A stretch of 64,000 nucleotides of DNA from Nostoc sp. PCC 7107 (GTDB taxonomy: Bacteria > Cyanobacteriota > Cyanobacteriia > Cyanobacteriales > Nostocaceae), in assembly GCF_000316625.1 (NCBI RefSeq), contig NC_019676.1, positions 607,001 to 671,000 of the forward strand. Direction: 5' to 3'. A program made the translations under genes and the position numbers. A model generated the notes under the pieces. The model had not been told where the DNA came from. It saw only the letters and a program-made list of their open reading frames with translations, and did no database searches. Shown here in pieces: positions 8,435 to 16,122 of this stretch. Each line of letters opens with the position of its first letter. Within the stretch, counting starts at the first letter, position 1.

Positions 8435-9466
8435 CTACTGCTGCGGTGGAGGAGAACCAGCAATAAATTTACTGACGCGATCGCATTCTATTTCTCCAAC
8501 CGCAATTTTGTCTTCTGGGTTATTACTTGTAATCGCTTTTTTAGTAGAAGTTGCTACGGGTTCAATCCGACAAGATTTTTTCAAGTAATAACCTTTTTGG
8601 CTAGAACTTGGGCCGCGCCAAATACTCAACAAATCTAAAATATATCCACCTGATTTTGTATTCACTACACGCGGTTCAACACGCCATAAAGCTTTTTCTT
8701 CATACTTTGCCAGTTGTTTATCTATGACTCTATTACCCAAATTTCCCACCTGCAATCTTGCATCTAGTAGCCATTTTTCCACTTGAGACCAAGGTCTTGC
8801 ATCGATTTGTTGTTCTACTAATGGTTGCAGTTTATCTAAAATTACAACGCCATTTTTCGGCACTTTTTCGATAATATCTGTTCTTCTGACAAAGGTACTC
8901 CGCTGAAAATTATCTGCGCGTAAACTAGGATATTCTTGTAACCATTTATCCATGACAAAATAAAATTGCAACCAGCAACTTAAAATCATGCAACTTGCAA
9001 CTAAAATGATGATTTTTTGTCTAACTTCTGGTTTGGGAATTTGTGCTTTTGAGTCGGTATCTGAACCTTCAATAAATTCAGGAATTGCTGTAATTAAAGC
9101 CGATATAGTCGGCCAAAGTACGATGGTTCGGGGTGTAATCACATCCTGTTGATTACCAAAAGCAAAAACACTGACTAAGAACCCTGTAATTACTGCACCT
9201 ACTGGCATAAAAGTGCCAGGAACTCTCAGTGGATCATCAGTTGTATACCAAGCTGTACCAGCAATTAAAAATAACCAACCGCAAATTGCAATGATATCTC
9301 TGACATAACCTATAGCAAAATAAGATAACACTCCAGAAAATACGCTTAAATAAATAAATGTCTGCCAAGCATAAGCTTGAGACGGAACTAATATTTTCCT
9401 GACTCTGGCATAAATATCTTCAGTAAACTTAAATATGCCCAGCAAATCTTTAAATAGAACATTCAT
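8435..9466 (-). CDS. fraD: Septal junction protein FraD
   Basis: At 343 residues this equals the known length of FraD. The N-terminal half has about five hydrophobic helices (for example TFIYLSVFSGVLSYFAIGYV, ICGWLFLIAGTAWY and IIILVASCMILSCWLQFYFV). The C-terminal half is soluble and probably periplasmic, with no catalytic motif. In Anabaena, FraD is part of the septal junction that lets small molecules pass between neighbouring cells, and its loss fragments filaments. The gene lies between fraC (42 bases upstream) and fraE, all on one strand. The assignment uses family length, topology and operon order together, so I am confident of the operon even without an alignment. Confidence 0.9.
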   Translation of the reverse strand: MNVLFKDLLGIFKFTEDIYARVRKILVPSQAYAWQTFIYLSVFSGVLSYFAIGYVRDIIAICGWLFLIAGTAWYTTDDPLRVPGTFMPVGAVITGFLVSVFAFGNQQDVITPRTIVLWPTISALITAIPEFIEGSDTDSKAQIPKPEVRQKIIILVASCMILSCWLQFYFVMDKWLQEYPSLRADNFQRSTFVRRTDIIEKVPKNGVVILDKLQPLVEQQIDARPWSQVEKWLLDARLQVGNLGNRVIDKQLAKYEEKALWRVEPRVVNTKSGGYILDLLSIWRGPSSSQKGYYLKKSCRIEPVATSTKKAITSNNPEDKIAVGEIECDRVSKFIAGSPPPQQ

Positions 9467-9508
9467 GATTTCACCCTAAATAATTTATTCGACAAAAAAT
9501 CAGGCTAT

Positions 9509-10051
9509 TTATCTATTACGAATCAGCAAAATAATCGTAATTGCGCTATAGCTAAGAGAATTAGCTATTAATGTTGTAGTCACTAAATTAGTTGTTTGCA
9601 ATTTAATCCCAGGAATAGCGCGGCGTAACTGTCTTCGTTGAGAGGTTTCGACAATCTCTGGTTTTTTCCAACCATCTTCTCGTAATGTAAATACCAAAAG
9701 CTGTAACAGTAAAAATTTCATTAAAAAAGTAGTAAAGAAAATAATGAAAGTAGTTAAAATCAAAGTTGCTTGGGTATTGGGATATCTAAAGTTATTAAAA
9801 AATACATAATTAATTAATTCTGATTTAATTTCGGGCGGCAACATTGGTTCTAATACGAAAAATATGACCCAACCAAGAGTTGCTGAAAAGAGATTGGTGG
9901 CTATGGCATAAAAAATACTGGTTTTTTTGTCAAACTTGAGTCGGCGATTGAAGATATAAGCTTCAATGGGGATAGAAATGAGGAAAAATAACAGGTTAAA
10001 CAACATCACCCCAATGGGCAAAAGTCGCGGAAGGGTAAAATTTTCTAGCAT
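9509..10051 (-). CDS. fraC: Septal membrane protein FraC
   Basis: This small integral membrane protein of 180 residues (FraC of Anabaena is 179) has hydrophobic segments near residues 12-32, 46-68, 95-123 and 155-176. It lacks enzymatic motifs. It heads the fraCDE operon; the promoter should lie in the 237-base gap before the divergent cobalamin gene. FraC and FraD act at the intercellular septa: they are required for filament integrity, for nanopore formation in septal peptidoglycan, and for exchange of small molecules between vegetative cells and heterocysts. No NtcA box (GTA-N8-TAC) was found in the upstream gap. Confidence 0.88.
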   Translation of the reverse strand: MLENFTLPRLLPIGVMLFNLLFFLISIPIEAYIFNRRLKFDKKTSIFYAIATNLFSATLGWVIFFVLEPMLPPEIKSELINYVFFNNFRYPNTQATLILTTFIIFFTTFLMKFLLLQLLVFTLREDGWKKPEIVETSQRRQLRRAIPGIKLQTTNLVTTTLIANSLSYSAITIILLIRNR

Positions 10052-10288
10052 AGAGAGTCAATGGTAAGGTTTAAGGTGAGAGGGTAAAGTTGGGACAATC
10101 AGGCTAATGGAGGCAATTATGGCATTACGATCGCTGTTTACCATCTTGGTGTGCCAGTATACCCCTATTTACCCTGTTAATATATCCTGCTAAATCTTGT
10201 ATGGAAGTACCCAAAAGAGATTTTTTATATCTGGAAGTGCAAGACGTTAGGTAAGATTAGAGACTGCCACGTTACAGGTTTTCGAGAG

Positions 10289-11425
10289 ATGACAAGGAAC
10301 GGCATCGGTATTCGCACAGCGCAAGCGCGTTCTGAACGACTCACAGGTCAAATTCACGTTTATGATGGTTTGGGTAAAGGTAAATCCCAAGCGGCTTTAG
10401 GGGTGGTTTTGCGCTCGATTGGCTTAGGGATAAATACACCAGCTAATTGCAATCGCGTTTTACTGCTGCGGTTTTTAAAAGGGCCAGAACGTGATTATGA
10501 TGAAGATGGTGCGATCGCAGCTTTGCAGCGTGGGTTTCCCCATTTAATTGATCAAGTACGGACTGGAAGAGCCGAATTTTTTAGTGCAGAAGAAATTATC
10601 CCCTACGATCGTGCCGAAGCCGCAAGAGGTTGGGATGTGGCTAAAGGTGCGATCGCATCTGGTTTGTATTCGGTAGTAGTTTTAGATGAACTTAACCCCG
10701 TCCTCGATTTGGGTTTGCTACCAGTTGATGAAGTGGTGCAGACGTTAAAAGCCAAACCCCAAGAATTAGAAATTATCGCCACAGGACGCGGCGCACCAGA
10801 AAAATTGCTGGAAATTGCCGATTTACACTCAGAAATGAAGCCGCAGCACCACCCCACCGCCCAACAGCTATTAATTGAGGGAATTGAAATTTATACTGGT
10901 GCAGGTAAAGGTAAATCGACTAGTGCCTTGGGTAAAGCCTTACAAGCCATTGGTAGAGGGATTAACCATCCCGGTTCTACCCGCGTGTTAATTATGCAAT
11001 GGCTTAAAGGTGGTAGCGGTTATACAGAAGATGCAGCGATCGCCGCTTTACAACAATCATACCCAGAAGTGGTAGATCATCAACGTTGTGGTCGAGATGC
11101 CATTGTGTGGCGCAATTCTCGGCAAGAATTAGATTATGTCGAAGCCGAACGCGGTTGGGAAATTGCCAAAACTGCGATCGCCTCTGGGTTGTATAAAACT
11201 ATCATCTTAGATGAACTCAACCCCACTGTCGATTTAGAACTTCTCCCAGTAGAACCCATCGTCCAAGCCTTACTCCGCAAACCCCGCGATACAGAAATTA
11301 TTATTACTGGTCGTTGTCAACAGCAACCAGCTTACTTTGATTTAGCCAGTATCCACTCTGAGGTATACTGCCACAAACACTATGCAAATCACGGCGTAGA
11401 ACTCAAACGCGGAGTTGATTTTTAA
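10289..11425 (+). CDS. Tandem-duplicated cob(I)alamin adenosyltransferase (CobO/BtuR family)
   Basis: The 378 residues hold two full copies of the CobO/BtuR fold. Copy 1 (about residues 20-190) has the P-loop-like GLGKGKSQ, the strand motif VLDELNPVLDLG and EIIATGRGAPEKL. Copy 2 (about 195-370) has GAGKGKST, ILDELNPTVDLE and EIIITGR. Enzymes of this family transfer an adenosyl group from ATP to cobalt in corrinoids and are usually about 190-residue homodimers, so this looks like a covalent dimer. Copy 1 has KSQ where KT/S-T is usual in the loop, so the halves may have diverged. The gene is monocistronic apart from a tiny frame 1 base after its stop. Confidence 0.87.
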   Translation: MTRNGIGIRTAQARSERLTGQIHVYDGLGKGKSQAALGVVLRSIGLGINTPANCNRVLLLRFLKGPERDYDEDGAIAALQRGFPHLIDQVRTGRAEFFSAEEIIPYDRAEAARGWDVAKGAIASGLYSVVVLDELNPVLDLGLLPVDEVVQTLKAKPQELEIIATGRGAPEKLLEIADLHSEMKPQHHPTAQQLLIEGIEIYTGAGKGKSTSALGKALQAIGRGINHPGSTRVLIMQWLKGGSGYTEDAAIAALQQSYPEVVDHQRCGRDAIVWRNSRQELDYVEAERGWEIAKTAIASGLYKTIILDELNPTVDLELLPVEPIVQALLRKPRDTEIIITGRCQQQPAYFDLASIHSEVYCHKHYANHGVELKRGVDF

Positions 11426-11426
11426 G

Positions 11427-11534
11427 ATGGACAACACTAATGTACTGGATTGGGCAACTGGTGGATTAGCACTCGCAATTTTAATTGGTGGAATGTTAAT
11501 GATGTTCTCAACAATATTGACCACCAAGAAATGA
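11427..11534 (+). CDS. Tiny single-pass membrane protein, 35 residues
   Basis: An ATG one base after the adenosyltransferase stop opens 35 codons to TGA at 11532. The product has a short polar head (MDNTNVLDWATGG), one hydrophobic helix (LALAILIGGMLMMFSTIL) and a TTKK tail, the layout of a small membrane subunit or regulator. The immediate coupling to the upstream stop and a hairpin pair right after it support a real transcript end. No strong ribosome-binding site is visible (a GGAG lies 12 bases upstream). No family recognised. Confidence 0.5.
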   Translation: MDNTNVLDWATGGLALAILIGGMLMMFSTILTTKK

Positions 11535-11548
11535 TTATCTTATACACT

Positions 11549-11590
11549 GCCCCTAGTGGGGTCTTTGCGTGGGAAATATTTTTTCCACGC
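11549..11590 (+). terminator. Hairpin pair downstream of the 35-residue frame
   Basis: GCCCC-TAGT-GGGG followed by TCTTT (11549-11566) is a compact terminator-like stem. It is followed at once by GCGTGG ... CCACGC (11567-11590) around an A/T-rich loop. Together they could end transcripts from the adenosyltransferase operon. Confidence 0.5.
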
Positions 11591-11796
11591 AGTAGCGCCA
11601 AGAATATGATCAGCAAGCGATCGTCTTTTAAGCTATTCAGATGATTCTGTTTTTTGATTTGGCAATAGAAGCTAGACAGAATAAGAATTGTGAGAGCCAA
11701 TGCTGCATAACTTCCTTGCTCGGTCGCGGCTTGACAACCTTTGGAAATTCAAAATTAAATTACTTCAAAATCTCAGCTATTTTTCCGCTCTCTTGA

Positions 11797-12492
11797 TTAA
11801 CTACTATTTTTGTCAACCTCTAAACTCTTGTTCCAATTTATGTATTCTTCATACAATTCAAAAAATTTCTGTAGTGCCTCGTACTCATCTATAGAATAGA
11901 AAAGAATTATCTTAGCCCATGACTGACCTGTCTTAATGCCATATTTTTCTTGAATCCATGATTGAAAACCTTCAAAGCTCTTTTCCGACTTAGTTGGGGC
12001 TACGCCAGCTTCTCTTCGAGCCAGACTAGCTCCTCGCAGAACCATGTCAAGCTTAGTAATTGAACTACTACCTAAGAACATACCCGGTCTCTTCTTTACA
12101 CCCTTTAAAATCTCGTCATAAATATCAAGCTGACGAAACCTTAAATTGTCCTCAGTAGTACTATATTTTTCCTCAGATTCTTGAGTTTTTGAACTATTTT
12201 TCTGATTTAAAAACTGCTCAAATTCTTCAAAAAATCTATAGAAAGCAATTCTCTCAGTTCCAGAACCAAATAGAATTATTCCAGACCATGATTGAGATAC
12301 TTGAGTATTTGCTTTTTCTTGTATCCAATCTTGAAATCCTTCAATTCCAGAACCTTCTCTATCTAAGCCTAGATTACTTCGATAATCTAAATATCCATTC
12401 AAGAATGAATGAAGAGAAATAATTGATGGCTTGTCTAGGTACATGACCGGGTTATTTTTAATGTCTTGGAGAAGTCTAGAGAGATTACTCAT
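11797..12492 (-). CDS. Two-repeat immunity-like protein beside a toxin gene
   Basis: The 231 residues consist of two copies of one domain joined by a Ser/Lys/Glu-rich linker. Copy 1 (about residues 1-100) and copy 2 (about 125-225) share the pattern P-x-M(Y/F)L-x4-SI, then GF-x2-WIQEK, then QSW-x2-IILF-x5-E, and an acidic FFELYEE-type end. There is no signal peptide, so the protein is cytoplasmic. It lies 22 bases downstream of the papain-fold toxin part on the same strand, the usual place for a polymorphic-toxin immunity gene. Such immunity proteins are often duplicated to cover toxin variants. The function is inferred from position, acidic small-domain character and duplication; no family name is certain. 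Confidence 0.65.
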   Translation of the reverse strand: MSNLSRLLQDIKNNPVMYLDKPSIISLHSFLNGYLDYRSNLGLDREGSGIEGFQDWIQEKANTQVSQSWSGIILFGSGTERIAFYRFFEEFEQFLNQKNSSKTQESEEKYSTTEDNLRFRQLDIYDEILKGVKKRPGMFLGSSSITKLDMVLRGASLARREAGVAPTKSEKSFEGFQSWIQEKYGIKTGQSWAKIILFYSIDEYEALQKFFELYEEYINWNKSLEVDKNSS

Positions 12493-12513
12493 AATGATTA
12501 CTTACAATTGGGT

Positions 12514-13077
12514 TTAGAACAAGTATCCTGATTTTCTAAAACTGTCTCCTCGATATTCTTTACCATAATATGTCAGGTTATTCATCCACTGCTCTCTTGG
12601 AACTCCATCTGGGTGGTGGTTGTCAAAAACTTTTTCTTCTCCATTGATTTTAATAGCAATTCCTTCATGATGACCATTGGTTGAAATAACATACTCTGGT
12701 GCTGCTTTTGGCGGGTGGCTATTATCATATATGAAGTCATCAGCTGCTCTTAGTTTGACAGTATCAAGTTTAATCCGCTCTCCATGAATACCTTGCTCTT
12801 TCAAGTAAGTCTCAATTTCAGCAGCGCATCGAACACAGTATTCATTCGGGTACTTATTGACGATATCGGTAATATCTTGAAGAACTTCAGGAGTAACTTC
12901 TCCTGACTGATCGGGCGAACTACTTGCGAATGGAATATTAGGATTATATGGTTCTGGATCATTTGTATTTACTATTCCATCATTATCATTATCTAAATCA
13001 TTTGCATCAGGAATACCATCTTTATCAAAGTCTGGAACTCCAGGGAAAATAAAAAATCCAGACTCTTTTGTTAACAA
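12514..13077 (-). CDS. Papain-fold toxin domain with Ca-binding repeats (C-terminal half of a split gene)
   Basis: The visible product starts from a TTG but the frame is open back to 13161. In order it shows thrombospondin-type-3-like Asp repeats (DFDKDGIPDANDLDNDNDG), a linker and a C-terminal domain with CVRCAAEIETYLKE, a His pair in STNGHHEGIAI and VFDNHHPDG. This Cys-His-Asp/Asn order and spacing resemble the papain-fold toxin 2 family (Tox-PL-2) of polymorphic toxins. Reading without one A in a four-A run (minus strand, 13163-13160) joins this frame in phase to the secreted protein upstream, so the gene was probably one secreted toxin of about 454 residues. A sequencing error is possible. 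The immunity-like gene lies 22 bases downstream. Confidence 0.65.
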   Translation of the reverse strand: MLTKESGFFIFPGVPDFDKDGIPDANDLDNDNDGIVNTNDPEPYNPNIPFASSSPDQSGEVTPEVLQDITDIVNKYPNEYCVRCAAEIETYLKEQGIHGERIKLDTVKLRAADDFIYDNSHPPKAAPEYVISTNGHHEGIAIKINGEEKVFDNHHPDGVPREQWMNNLTYYGKEYRGDSFRKSGYLF

Positions 13078-13141
13078 ACGCTCATCTGCTGGCGTATTCG
13101 GGTCGTCTGTTTCTTGTCCTGGAATTATAATTGTAGGGGCA

Positions 13142-13879
13142 TTAATCTTGTCTCCAGGATTTTAATACACCACCTTCTGGCATTGAAGTAATGAAACCTT
13201 GCCAATCAGAGGGATTAAGTAATCTAACCGCCTCATCACGCTTTTCTTGAGGCCAATTCGCCCAAACAATCCCATTCTTTGGCCCTAGAATTCGTGTTTT
13301 GTCTCTAGGATCAGCATGAAAGACATGGTTGTTTAAAGAGTCAACATAAATTATACATGCGCCATCACAATCAGATTTAGCAATAATTGAACCTACAGCC
13401 GTAAATTCTCCCCAAAAATATTCATATCCCTCATCTTCCCAATATGGCTTAATGTAGACCTCGTAAATGTCCCCACAAACCGAATCGTATGGATTGGCAA
13501 TACAATATCTTTCTCTAGCCTTATTTTGGGCTTGCTCATTTTGACCTTGGCTCCAATGTTGCCAAATTGCATATCCCCCAACAGCATTACTTCCAACAAT
13601 TGCCACCCCAGCAACAGTTCTTAAAACTGCACTGGTAGATCCAATAGATGTAGTAGTGCTAAGAGTTGAAGCACCAAAACCAACACCAGTTGGAGCAGAA
13701 ATGACAGGTGCTAATTCAGCACCGACCGCAGCAATACATTCTGGATCAGTAGCACACTTATCTAAGGTCGTTAATTGTGCATAAGCAGGTTTAATAAAAA
13801 TACCTTTAAATACCAAAAGGAAAATAAATGTCCAAATTCCTATTAATTTAGATATAGAATTTTTTGTATTTAACTGCAA
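13142..13879 (-). CDS. Secreted N-terminal half of a split toxin-like protein
   Basis: The 245 residues start with a signal sequence (hydrophobic stretch IGIWTFIFLLVFKGIF, cleavage likely after PAYAQ, about residue 35). A Gly/Ser/Ala-rich region with a second hydrophobic segment follows (AVLRTVAGVAIVGSNAVGGYAIW, about 85-107; quoted in part), then a soluble domain with paired Cys (CIANPYDSVC; SDCDGACII) and a motif NHVFHADPRDK. The frame ends in SWRQD, 6 codons after the four-A run, and overlaps the downstream toxin frame. With one A fewer it would run on as GGVLNPGDKINAPTIIIPG into the toxin half. The middle domain may be a trafficking or processing module; I do not recognise it. Confidence 0.65.
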   Translation of the reverse strand: MQLNTKNSISKLIGIWTFIFLLVFKGIFIKPAYAQLTTLDKCATDPECIAAVGAELAPVISAPTGVGFGASTLSTTTSIGSTSAVLRTVAGVAIVGSNAVGGYAIWQHWSQGQNEQAQNKARERYCIANPYDSVCGDIYEVYIKPYWEDEGYEYFWGEFTAVGSIIAKSDCDGACIIYVDSLNNHVFHADPRDKTRILGPKNGIVWANWPQEKRDEAVRLLNPSDWQGFITSMPEGGVLKSWRQD

Positions 13880-14208
13880 AATTGCTACTCCTAAAACTAT
13901 ACAGAAGTAAGTTTTTATATTTTTCTATATCTAGTTTCTTTAAGAACAAGAAGAAATAGCTTAGTAGAATTACTGTTATTTTTTTAAGTTTGTGAAAAGT
14001 TAAATAATATTTTCTAGATATTCGTATTATAGCCCCGACCTCGCAATAGAGATGCACAATACTGGCTCTCAAAACCATTGATTTAGCTGGTTGATGACAA
14101 GTATTAGTAAGAAATTCAGGGCGGAATTGGCTTACTGTTCGCGCATTGTAATTATTGCTTGACTTGGGGCGATCAGATATACATACATCTTGGTAGCAGC
14201 CTTTTTGG
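13880..14208. other. A/T-rich gap upstream of the toxin island
   Basis: Mostly A/T-rich sequence (13880-14030) where the toxin promoter should lie, followed by a more balanced stretch (14031-14200) without a convincing gene. The frames crossing it lack a start with a ribosome-binding site. Confidence 0.4.
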
Positions 14209-14487
14209 GTGGAACACTTTGAATCAGAACAAATGTTATCAGAAACATTGGTATTGATAACAAAATGCCTTGGAGATCGCATCATCAAGCTAAAATCTTG
14301 GAAAGGCGATTATTTACACCGTCCTGACTCAGAACAAGGTGTCACCACTTGGGGGACTGGTATCAGTAATGCGCGGTTGTTTGAGTCGGTTGGCGATCGC
14401 ATATATACTTTTTTCCCATATCATCGCCCAAACAAGCCCGTACTATGGCAATCTGAGAAACAGAGATTGTTCAATCTGATATTTTAG
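14209..14487 (+). pseudogene. Fragment of a beta-trefoil/fascin-like repeat protein
   Basis: The frame contains DRIIKLKSWKGDYLHRPDS and QGVTTWGTGI, a strikingly conserved unit I recall from repeat proteins of the beta-trefoil/fascin-like kind, where it normally recurs several times with GNEWTVE between units. Here only one unit is intact; what follows (ISNARLFESVGDRIYTFF) looks like a decayed second unit, and the part before it does not resemble the family. The only start is a GTG without a good ribosome-binding site. I read it as a gene remnant beside the toxin island; the family name is uncertain. Confidence 0.4.
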
Positions 14488-14512
14488 CTATAAAAATTTA
14501 CTTCCTAGAGTT

Positions 14513-15739
14513 ATGCAAACTCTGCCTACACCTACAAGTTCCAACACCACATCTAGTCAACCCACCTTCGATACTACAATCAAGCGGCGTAAAACCCGTC
14601 CTGTCAAGGTAGGTAATGTCACCATCGGCGGCGGACACCCTGTGGTGGTGCAGTCAATGATTAACGAAGACACTCTTGATATTGATGGTTCTGTAGCTGC
14701 AATTCGTCGCTTGCACGAAGTCGGCTGCGAAATCGTGCGTGTCACAGTGCCTAGCCTTGCTCATGCTGTAGCATTGGCAGAAATTAAGCAAAAAATCATT
14801 AAAACCTACCAAGATGTGCCAATTGTAGCTGATGTGCATCACAATGGCATGAAAATTGCCTTAGAAGTTGCCAAACACATCGAGAAAGTCCGAATTAATC
14901 CAGGTTTGTATGTGTTTGAAAAACCAAACACCAATCGCACCGAATATACACAAGCTGAATTTGAGGAAATTGGCGATAAAATCCGCGAAACTCTAGAACC
15001 GCTGGTAGTTTCCTTGCGCGACCAAGGTAAAGCTATGCGGATTGGGGTAAATCATGGTTCTCTAGCAGAAAGAATGCTATTTACCTACGGAGACACCCCA
15101 GAAGGAATGGTGGAATCAGCTTTAGAATTCATTCGCATTTGTGAATCATTAGATTTCCGCAACTTAGTGGTTTCCATGAAAGCCTCAAGGGTTCCCGTGA
15201 TGGTAGCCGCCTATCGTCTGTTAGCCAAGCGCATGGATGAATTAGGTATGGATTATCCTTTACATTTGGGTGTAACAGAAGCAGGTGATGGCGAATACGG
15301 CAGAATCAAATCTACAGCTGGTATTGCCACCTTACTAGCAGATGGCATTGGTGATACCATCCGCGTCTCCCTCACAGAAGCACCAGAAAACGAAATTCCT
15401 GTATGCTACAGCATTTTGCAAGCGTTGGGATTGCGAAAAACAATGGTGGAATATGTCGCCTGTCCTTCCTGCGGACGCACCTTATTTAATCTAGAAGAAG
15501 TGCTACATAAAGTCCGGGAAGCCACCAAACACCTAACAGGGCTGGACATAGCTGTGATGGGGTGTATTGTAAATGGCCCAGGAGAAATGGCAGATGCTGA
15601 CTACGGGTATGTGGGCAAAACGCCTGGTTACATTTCTTTATATCGTGGAAGAGAAGAAATTAAAAAAGTACCAGAAACAGAAGGTGTAGAAGAGTTAATC
15701 AGGCTAATTAAAACAGACGGACGTTGGGTAGACCCATAA
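14513..15739 (+). CDS. ispG: 4-hydroxy-3-methylbut-2-enyl diphosphate synthase (IspG/GcpE)
   Basis: This is the penultimate enzyme of the MEP isoprenoid pathway, converting MEcPP to HMBPP with an oxygen-sensitive [4Fe-4S] cluster; cyanobacterial forms use reduced ferredoxin. In the 408 residues: the N-terminal barrel ([36 protein letters not shown]), [16 protein letters not shown] mid-protein, and the C-terminal cluster domain with Cys in [14 protein letters not shown] and [17 protein letters not shown]. Length and motifs match the short bacterial form without the plant-type insertion. The product feeds carotenoid, chlorophyll phytyl and quinone synthesis, and also UppS encoded later in the window. 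A strong hairpin follows the stop. Confidence 0.97.
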   Translation: MQTLPTPTSSNTTSSQPTFDTTIKRRKTRPVKVGNVTIGGGHPVVVQSMINEDTLDIDGSVAAIRRLHEVGCEIVRVTVPSLAHAVALAEIKQKIIKTYQDVPIVADVHHNGMKIALEVAKHIEKVRINPGLYVFEKPNTNRTEYTQAEFEEIGDKIRETLEPLVVSLRDQGKAMRIGVNHGSLAERMLFTYGDTPEGMVESALEFIRICESLDFRNLVVSMKASRVPVMVAAYRLLAKRMDELGMDYPLHLGVTEAGDGEYGRIKSTAGIATLLADGIGDTIRVSLTEAPENEIPVCYSILQALGLRKTMVEYVACPSCGRTLFNLEEVLHKVREATKHLTGLDIAVMGCIVNGPGEMADADYGYVGKTPGYISLYRGREEIKKVPETEGVEELIRLIKTDGRWVDP

Positions 15740-16122
15740 TAAGTATGAAGTATGAAGTTATGTAGAAGTGATGTGGGCTGTTTCTCTGCGAGCAGCGACT
15801 GTTGTTAGGGAGGCAGGAGCATTACCGGAAGGACTAGAATACCAATTCATTAATCCTGAAAAAACTCTCCCCCAACCCCTCTCTACGTCGGAGAGGGGTT
15901 TTTAGTCATCCGGTAGCTCATGGGGAAGAGGTTTTTAATTCCTGAATTGATGCTCTAGTAGAGGCTGAATTTCAGACTTCAGACTTCAGATTTTCTACTT
16001 CCCCATTTCACCGGATTGTCAAGTATTTTAATGAAGTTAGGAATACACGCCCGGTCTTTGCAGAATACCTGTGTTAGATTGGGCATACTGACTATTATTT
16101 TCCCTCTGACACAGCTGTCATT
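15740..16122. other. Gap with repeats between ispG and the CtpA-type protease gene
   Basis: Contains TATGAAG heptamers near 15745-15760, the ispG terminator, a CAGACTT heptamer run at 15973-15990, and then the upstream region of the protease gene. A 44-codon frame at 15771-15905 runs straight through the terminator hairpin and is not a credible gene. Confidence 0.5.
15874..15903 (+). terminator. Rho-independent-like terminator of ispG
   Basis: AACCCCTCTC (15874-15883) pairs perfectly with GAGAGGGGTT (15891-15900) around a 7-base loop and is followed by TTT. The same CCCCTCTC-GAGAGGGG palindrome is dispersed in many Nostoc genomes. Confidence 0.7.

Noticed and set aside
10052-10288. NtcA-binding site upstream of fraC
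   Set aside because: Candidates such as GTG-N6-TAC and GTA-N6-TAC have the wrong spacing (GTA-N8-TAC expected).
11437-11700. Minus-strand frame of 87 codons opposite the small membrane frame
   Set aside because: It overlaps the plus-strand 35-codon gene and the hairpin pair, has no ribosome-binding site, and reads as hydrophobic low-complexity.
13848-14288. Minus-strand frame of 146 codons
   Set aside because: It mixes Cys-rich and Ile/Lys-rich segments without a fold, lies across the A/T-rich promoter region of the toxin gene and lacks a ribosome-binding site.
15771-15905. 44-codon plus frame (starts MWAVSLRAATVVREAG)
   Set aside because: It reads straight through the ispG terminator hairpin and ends in its T-run; typical chance translation of a repeat.
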